Assembly: GCA_040767925.1 (NCBI GenBank)
Contig: JAXGNN010000001.1
Coordinates: 620,001 to 684,000, forward strand
DNA length: 64,000 nt
Reading direction: 5' to 3'
Source: Phil1 sp040767925
GTDB lineage: Bacteria > Bacillota > Clostridia > Christensenellales > CAG-138
The notes beneath the pieces were generated by a model. It had not been told where the DNA came from. It saw only the letters and a program-made list of their open reading frames with translations, and did not search any database. The position numbers and the translations under genes were made by a program. The stretch's first letter is position 1, and each line of letters begins with the position of its first letter. Shown here piece after piece: positions 59,516-64,000 of this stretch.

Positions 59516-60448
59516 ATGGTCATTTCTGCTTATAAAAAAGCGCTCGCCCTCCTCCTGAAGAAGCCCTTCAGGCTCTGGGGCATCTCGCTCCTGGGCGGCC
59601 TTCTCGCGGGCCTCGCAGGATTCCTCGGGGTGCTGCCCATCGTCGTGATCCCCGTCGTGCTCGTGTTGGGCTACGGCATGACGGTCGTCTATTACAAGGG
59701 CCTGCACGGCGAGGAGGTCAACTCCGATTTGCTCTTCCTCGGTTTCAGGGATTTCTGGAAGACGGCTGGCACCATGGGCTGGATGGGCCTCTGGGCGCTC
59801 ATCTGGAGCCCCGTGCCCGTGGCGAACCTCGTGAAGGTCTATTCGTACCGCTTCGTCCCCTATCTTCTGATGACCCGCCCCGAGCTCACGGCGACCGAGG
59901 CGCTGCGCGTGTCCATGAGCGAAACCAAAGGATACCGCTGGAAACTCCTCGGCGCGGACCTCCTCGCGCCCATCGGCCTCGCCGTCGCGTTCCTCGTGCT
60001 GTGGCTTCTGACCCTCATCCCGTTCATCGGCGTGCTCTTCACGATCGTCGCCGGGCTTCTTTCGCTCGCTTGCGGCCTCCTGCTGCCCCTGTTCATGGGG
60101 CTCGTGCAGGCCGAGATGTTCGACGAGGTGCAGGAGGAACGCACGCTCGGCCCCAGAAACCGCGTCAAGGGCAAGCCCTGCCCGGCCTGCGGCGCGCCCG
60201 TCGCGGCCGACGCGAAATTCTGCCCCAACTGCGGCTACAGCTTCGCCCAGTACCAGCCGCCGCAGTACCAGCCGCCCTATCAGCCCCAGGCGCAGTATCA
60301 GCCGCCGCAGTATCAGCAGCCGATCTATCCCGTGCAGCCAACCTATCAGCCGCAGGAGACGCAGTCCTTCCAGCAGCCTGCCGAAAACACGCCGAACTCC
60401 CTCTGGAACGGCCAGTCCGGCGAGTATCAGCCGCCGCAGCAAGGGTGA
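59516..60448 (+). CDS. DUF975-like membrane protein with zinc ribbon and Tyr/Gln/Pro-rich tail
   Basis: 310 residues. Membrane segments at about 20-60 and 95-200 (LLGGLLAGLAGFLGVLPIVV, DLLAPIGLAVAFLVLWLLTL), the pattern of DUF975 proteins. Then a zinc ribbon CPACGAPVAADAKFCPNC at about 222-239 and a tail of YQPPQ-type repeats to the end. The tail is probably disordered. GGAGGT precedes the ATG at 59516. Function unknown. Confidence 0.75.
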   Translation: MVISAYKKALALLLKKPFRLWGISLLGGLLAGLAGFLGVLPIVVIPVVLVLGYGMTVVYYKGLHGEEVNSDLLFLGFRDFWKTAGTMGWMGLWALIWSPVPVANLVKVYSYRFVPYLLMTRPELTATEALRVSMSETKGYRWKLLGADLLAPIGLAVAFLVLWLLTLIPFIGVLFTIVAGLLSLACGLLLPLFMGLVQAEMFDEVQEERTLGPRNRVKGKPCPACGAPVAADAKFCPNCGYSFAQYQPPQYQPPYQPQAQYQPPQYQQPIYPVQPTYQPQETQSFQQPAENTPNSLWNGQSGEYQPPQQG

Positions 60449-60496
60449 AATCAATTGGCAATTGGCCATGGGTAATTGACAATGATTATGTGAGCT

Positions 60497-60528
60497 AAGA
60501 GCCTCCGCCTATGCGCGGAGGCTCTTTT
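60497..60528. terminator. Bidirectional terminator between convergent genes
   Basis: AAGAGCCTCCGC and GCGGAGGCTCTT pair perfectly around a six-base loop; T-runs follow on the plus strand, and AGCTCA on the minus. It serves the zinc-ribbon protein and the MATE exporter genes. Confidence 0.8.
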
Positions 60529-61861
60529 CGGCGTCGCGAAAGCCTTTTTCCTTTAAGATAAAATACAAAATCAACCCCGCGTTGACGAGGAGCACGACCC
60601 CCTCGCTGACGGTTGTGGCAAGCCAAAGGCCGCGCTCGCCGAAAAGCGCGCTCATGAGGAATATGGACGCCGAAACGACCGCGATGCCACGGCCTACGGA
60701 GATGACGAGCGCCTTTACGGGACGCTCCATGGCGTTGAGGAAGCCCGCGGAGCAGAGGTTGAAGCCCACGAGCAGGAACGAGAATGAATACATGCGAAGC
60801 GCGTTTGCGGTATCGGCGAACAGCGCGCTTTCCCGTTCCAGCAGGAGCGCCGTGATTTCCCGCGCGAAGAGCCGGCAGGCGAGGAAGAGCAGCACGGACA
60901 AGACCGCGACGACGCGCAGCGCGTACCCGTAGAAGCGCGCGCAGCCGCGCCTGTCCCCCGCGCCGTAACGGAGGCTGACGAGGGGCTGCATGCCCTGCGC
61001 CACGCCCGCCATGACCATGACGGCGACGTTGTGCACATAGGCGAGCACCGCATAGGTGACGACGCCGCCCTCCCCGAGCAGGCGGAAGGCCGCGTGGTTA
61101 AAAAGCAGCACCACGAGCGCGAGCGAGATTTCGCCCGAAAATTCGGAAAGGCCGAGGGAAAGGATTTTTCCATAGACGCCGAGGGAAAGCTTCCGAAGGC
61201 GAACCAAGCGCAAATTCGATTTTCCTTTCAGAAAATGGATGAAGAAGATGGCGAAGCCTATGCCCTGCGCGGCGACGGTCGCCGCCGCGGCGCCCGGTAT
61301 CCCGAAGTCCAGCCAGACGACGAGGATCAGGTGCAGCGCGATGTTGGCAAAAAAGCAGCAGAGCATGCTCGCGATCGAAACCGCGGGGTGGCCGCCGGTC
61401 TTCACCAGCACCTCGAGGCTGTAGCCTACCATAAAAAAGACCGTGAACGGCGCGAGGATGCGAAGGTAGGTCACGACATAGCCCATCGTGTTTTCGCCCG
61501 CCCCGAGAAAGCGCGCGAGCGGCGCCGTGAAGATCTCCGCGAGTATGGCGAAAACGAGCGAGAGCACGGCGAGCACCCAGACGTTCTGAGTGAAGACGCG
61601 GTTGGCCTCCTCCCTGTCGCTCCGGCCGAGCGCGATCGCGACGACGGTCGAAGCGCCCATCGACAGGAAAACCGCCAGGGCGAAGACGAAGTTGATATAG
61701 GGCATGACGAGGTTGATGGCCGCGAGCGCGTATTCCCCTACCGCGTGCGCGAGGAAAATGCCGTCCATGATGGTATAAAGCGAATACACGAGCATGGACG
61801 CGATCGAGGGGACGGCGAAGCGAAGGAACGTTTTCGCATTGGGTCGTAAGTTAATATCCAT
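60509..61861 (-). CDS. MATE family efflux transporter
   Basis: 450 residues and 12 membrane segments in two duplicated halves. FAVPSIASMLVYSLYTIMDG, MGASTVVAIALGRSDREEAN and GVAQGMQPLVSLRYGAGDRR are the MATE signature of the DinF/NorM-like clostridial branch. It likely exports drugs or metabolites using an ion gradient. It lies 30 bases from the EamA gene upstream and may be co-transcribed with it. Confidence 0.92.
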   Translation of the reverse strand: MDINLRPNAKTFLRFAVPSIASMLVYSLYTIMDGIFLAHAVGEYALAAINLVMPYINFVFALAVFLSMGASTVVAIALGRSDREEANRVFTQNVWVLAVLSLVFAILAEIFTAPLARFLGAGENTMGYVVTYLRILAPFTVFFMVGYSLEVLVKTGGHPAVSIASMLCCFFANIALHLILVVWLDFGIPGAAAATVAAQGIGFAIFFIHFLKGKSNLRLVRLRKLSLGVYGKILSLGLSEFSGEISLALVVLLFNHAAFRLLGEGGVVTYAVLAYVHNVAVMVMAGVAQGMQPLVSLRYGAGDRRGCARFYGYALRVVAVLSVLLFLACRLFAREITALLLERESALFADTANALRMYSFSFLLVGFNLCSAGFLNAMERPVKALVISVGRGIAVVSASIFLMSALFGERGLWLATTVSEGVVLLVNAGLILYFILKEKGFRDAEKSLRA

Positions 61862-61891
61862 AAGAAATGCGACGGATGGCCGGACGATCCG

Positions 61892-62758
61892 TCAGCTCAG
61901 CGGGAGCCCCTCCTTCGGCTTCGCGCCGCCGAGCGCACACCAGAGTGTGATGGTCACGAGTATGAGAGCGCCGCCGATGAGCGCGAACGTATCCGGCACT
62001 TCGCCCACGGCAAGCCATACCCAAACGGGATTGAGCACGATCTCCGCCGAGCCGACCAAAACGCAGCCCAGCGCAGGACAGTAGTTGATCGCGAGGCTGT
62101 AGAGCGCGTACGGCACGCCGAGCTGGAAAACGCCCATTACGGCCACGAGGGAGACGGTCGCCGGCGAAAGCTCCGGCGGATAGACAAAGCTGAAGGGGAT
62201 GCCGATGAGCGCCGTCATCGCGAGGCCGCTCCATATGCCCGAAAGCCTGTGCGCCTCATCCGACTCGCCCACGAGCAGATACACGCCCGCGAGCGTGCAG
62301 CCGTCGACGAGTGCGATGACGTTGCCCAAAGCGCCTCCGGGGGTCAGCTCGTCGAGGAAGAAGAGCGCGATGCCGACGAGGGTCAGCGTCACGGCCGCGT
62401 AATCGAGGCCGCGGTATTTCTTTTTGAAGAAGACGATGCTCATGGCCATGAGCCACATGGGCGAGGTATACTGCAGCATGATGGCGTTGGCGGCGGTCGT
62501 GAGGCGGTTGGCCACGATGAAGAGGAAGCCCGTCACACAGACGCACAGGCCGATGAGGACCACGCGCAGGTTGAGGTTGAGCGGATATTTTAAAAGCTTC
62601 ATCATTACGAGAAGCGCCCCCGCCCCGGCGAGCCCCCGCCAGCCGGCGAGCACCATGGAATTCCACGGGACGAGCTTGATCGAAAGCCCGTTGAGGCTCC
62701 ACAGCAGCGCGCAGGCGACCATCATGAGCATGCCGACATAGGCTTTGTTCTTCCGCAT
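61892..62758 (-). CDS. EamA/DMT family transporter
   Basis: 288 residues with ten membrane segments in two EamA repeats (MLMMVACALLWSLNGLSIKL; ALGNVIALVDGCTLAGVYLL). ATG 62758 has CGGAGG upstream and gives the normal length; the frame to 62797 is not needed. Such proteins export amino acids or other metabolites; the substrate is unknown. Confidence 0.9.
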   Translation of the reverse strand: MRKNKAYVGMLMMVACALLWSLNGLSIKLVPWNSMVLAGWRGLAGAGALLVMMKLLKYPLNLNLRVVLIGLCVCVTGFLFIVANRLTTAANAIMLQYTSPMWLMAMSIVFFKKKYRGLDYAAVTLTLVGIALFFLDELTPGGALGNVIALVDGCTLAGVYLLVGESDEAHRLSGIWSGLAMTALIGIPFSFVYPPELSPATVSLVAVMGVFQLGVPYALYSLAINYCPALGCVLVGSAEIVLNPVWVWLAVGEVPDTFALIGGALILVTITLWCALGGAKPKEGLPLS

Positions 62759-62775
62759 ATCCGCCTCCGGGCGAT

Positions 62776-62806
62776 GAAAACAAAAGGGCGGGTACACGCC
62801 CGCCCT
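62776..62806 (-). terminator. Terminator of the ferredoxin gene
   Basis: AGGGCGGG and CCCGCCCT pair around a six-base loop; on the minus strand TTTTGTTTTC follows. It lies 16 bases after the ferredoxin stop. Confidence 0.85.
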
Positions 62807-62821
62807 GATGTGTACCGACGA

Positions 62822-62995
62822 TTAGTCCTGCTGCTTGGGTGCGCCGACGGGGCAGACGGCCTCGCACGCGCCGCAATCGATGCAGAGATCGGGATTGATC
62901 ACGTACAGATCGTCTCCCTGGGAGATCGCGCCGACCGGGCACTCGGGTTCACACGCGCCGCAGCTGATGCAAGCGTCAGAAATTTTAAAAGCCAT
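62822..62995 (-). CDS. Ferredoxin, 2[4Fe-4S] clostridial type
   Basis: 57 residues. CISCGACEPECPVGAI and CIDCGACEAVCPVGA provide two complete clusters, as in clostridial ferredoxins. A small electron carrier in the cytoplasm. ATG 62995 has GGAGG upstream and gives the classic MAFKISDACISCGACEPECP start. Confidence 0.95.
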   Translation of the reverse strand: MAFKISDACISCGACEPECPVGAISQGDDLYVINPDLCIDCGACEAVCPVGAPKQQD

Positions 62996-63039
62996 TCTAT
63001 CATCCTCCATTCATAGACTCACGGAATATTCTAGCGCAC

Positions 63040-63948
63040 TCATTCTGAAAAATCAAGGGGAAGCGCGTCCGCGTCGTCCCCGGGCTCATGCTCCGGCGCG
63101 CCGCCGCCGTTCCCGTTCGGAGCGTCGTTCTTCGCGCCGCCCTTATTCCTAAGTTCGCGGAAGGGATACTCCCTTACGTCGAACGTGCCGTCCGCGAGCG
63201 TCACGCGCACGCGGGTCTTCTCGGTGATGACGTTGTTCTCGAGCACCACGCCCGCGCCGTCCGGCGCCACGACCTCGCGGTTGACGCGAGGCATCTGGCG
63301 GCGCATGCTCTCATAGCAGTCCTGCTCGTATTTGAGGCAGCACATCAGCCTCCCGCAGATGCCCGAAATCTTCGTGGGCGAGAGCGAAAGGTTCTGCTCC
63401 TTTGCCATTTTGATGGAAACGGGCGTGAAGTCCGCGAGGAAGCTCTTGCAGCACACCGGCCGTCCGCAGGAGCCGAGGCCGCCGAGCATCTTCGCCTCGT
63501 CGCGCACGCCGATCTGGCGAAGCTCGATGCGCGTCTTGAACACGGAGGCGAGGTCCTTGACCAGCTCCCGGAAGTCCACGCGGCCGTCCGCCGTGAAATA
63601 GAAGACCACCTTCGCGCCGTTGTAGGAATACTCCACGTCGACCAGCTTCATCTCGAGCTTGTGCTCGACGATCTTTTTGAGGCAGATGTCGAACGCTTCC
63701 TTCTCCTTGGCTCGGTTCCTGTCCCTCTGTTCCCTGTCGTGGTCCGAGGCGACGCGCTGCACCTCCTTGAGGGGGGCGACGACCTTGTCGTCCTCAACCT
63801 CCTGGGGGCCGCCCACGACATCCCCGAATTCCGTTCCGCGCGCGGTTTCGACGATGACGCCGTCCCCTTCCTTTATTTCAAGCTCGCCGGGGCTGAAAAA
63901 GTAGGTTTTTCCGCCCTCCCGGAACCTGACGCCTATCACGGTTTTCAT
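63040..63948 (-). CDS. ricT: RicT (PSP1 domain, YaaT) regulatory protein
   Basis: 302 residues. The PSP1 C-terminal domain has GGLGSCGRPVCCKSFLADFT and SGICGRLMCCLKYEQDCYES, whose cysteines bind [4Fe-4S] clusters with RicA and RicF in Bacillus. RicT assists RNase Y in mRNA processing and influences sporulation. The last 35 residues are acidic and Gly-rich. It overlaps the preceding reading frame (probably holB) by four bases, as in other Bacillota. Confidence 0.95.
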   Translation of the reverse strand: MKTVIGVRFREGGKTYFFSPGELEIKEGDGVIVETARGTEFGDVVGGPQEVEDDKVVAPLKEVQRVASDHDREQRDRNRAKEKEAFDICLKKIVEHKLEMKLVDVEYSYNGAKVVFYFTADGRVDFRELVKDLASVFKTRIELRQIGVRDEAKMLGGLGSCGRPVCCKSFLADFTPVSIKMAKEQNLSLSPTKISGICGRLMCCLKYEQDCYESMRRQMPRVNREVVAPDGAGVVLENNVITEKTRVRVTLADGTFDVREYPFRELRNKGGAKNDAPNGNGGGAPEHEPGDDADALPLDFSE

Positions 63949-64000
63949 TTATTTACAACCTCCGATATATCTAAAAACAGCCTGTTCATCGCCGGCACGG
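63945..64000 (-). CDS. C-terminal end of a gene, probably DNA polymerase III delta prime subunit
   Basis: The only frame ending in an ATGA overlap with ricT reads VPAMNRLFLDISEVVNK before TGA at 63945. ricT normally follows holB, and the sequence would fit its last helix, but 17 residues cannot prove it. Confidence 0.4.
   Translation of the reverse strand, partial: VPAMNRLFLDISEVVNK

Overview
The window looks like chromosomal DNA from a GC-rich, probably spore-forming member of the Clostridia (Bacillota). This is an inference. It rests on the order rimP-nusA-ylxR-ylxQ-infB-rbfA-nrnA-truB-ribF-rpsO, the sporulation-linked ricT gene, a sigma-K-like promoter in front of a collagen-like gene, and strong AGGAGG-type ribosome binding sites. 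Genus cannot be fixed from the sequence alone; no rRNA is present.

Left part (1-12.8 kb): the end of an oligopeptide ABC transporter operon on the minus strand, an XRE regulator, a translationally coupled pair of amidohydrolases whose first member has lost its metal ligands, an MFS exporter with a long leader, an AraC/GyrI-type regulator, a TetR-flavin reductase pair, a fused MsrA-MsrB, a small pyrophosphatase-like protein and a DUF4180 protein.

12.8-26.3 kb: after a CorA transporter comes the most coherent metabolic locus. rpiR-iadA (isoaspartyl dipeptidase) is divergent from a six-gene run: lipoprotein binding protein, two permeases, a double-ATPase subunit, a serine hydrolase and a cyanophycinase-family protein. 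Together these read as a beta-aspartyl (possibly cyanophycin-derived) peptide uptake and hydrolysis system. An aspartoacylase-family deacylase follows. Then come a membrane pyrophosphatase, a DUF1576 membrane protein, a DUF1003 protein and pnp.

33-47 kb: an accessory region inserted between pnp and rpsO, which are normally adjacent. It holds a GNAT enzyme, three proteins with C1q/BclA-like domains (one with a collagen stalk, one with collagen plus a seven-bladed YVTN propeller), a DUF134/NifX pair under a palindromic operator, an HTH-ParB-like fusion, an AraC-GNAT fusion, a GLUG-repeat surface protein with a sortase-like tail, and an AT-rich patch with an FAD oxidoreductase and a broken DUF2975 gene. 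The stretch from 36.3 to 46.8 kb is bounded by two diverged copies of a GGTTCA-rich repeat that resembles insertion-sequence ends, and its right edge lies at the 3' end of a tRNA-Glu gene.

47-64 kb: DUF362 ferredoxin, zinc-ribbon proteins, ferredoxins, a YkvI transporter with a possibly leaderless mRNA, then the conserved translation/RNA operon read leftwards from a strong promoter at 59.4 kb. Its infB carries ten tandem 12-residue repeats. The window ends with a zinc-ribbon membrane protein, a MATE exporter, an EamA exporter, a ferredoxin, ricT and the tail of a gene that is probably holB.
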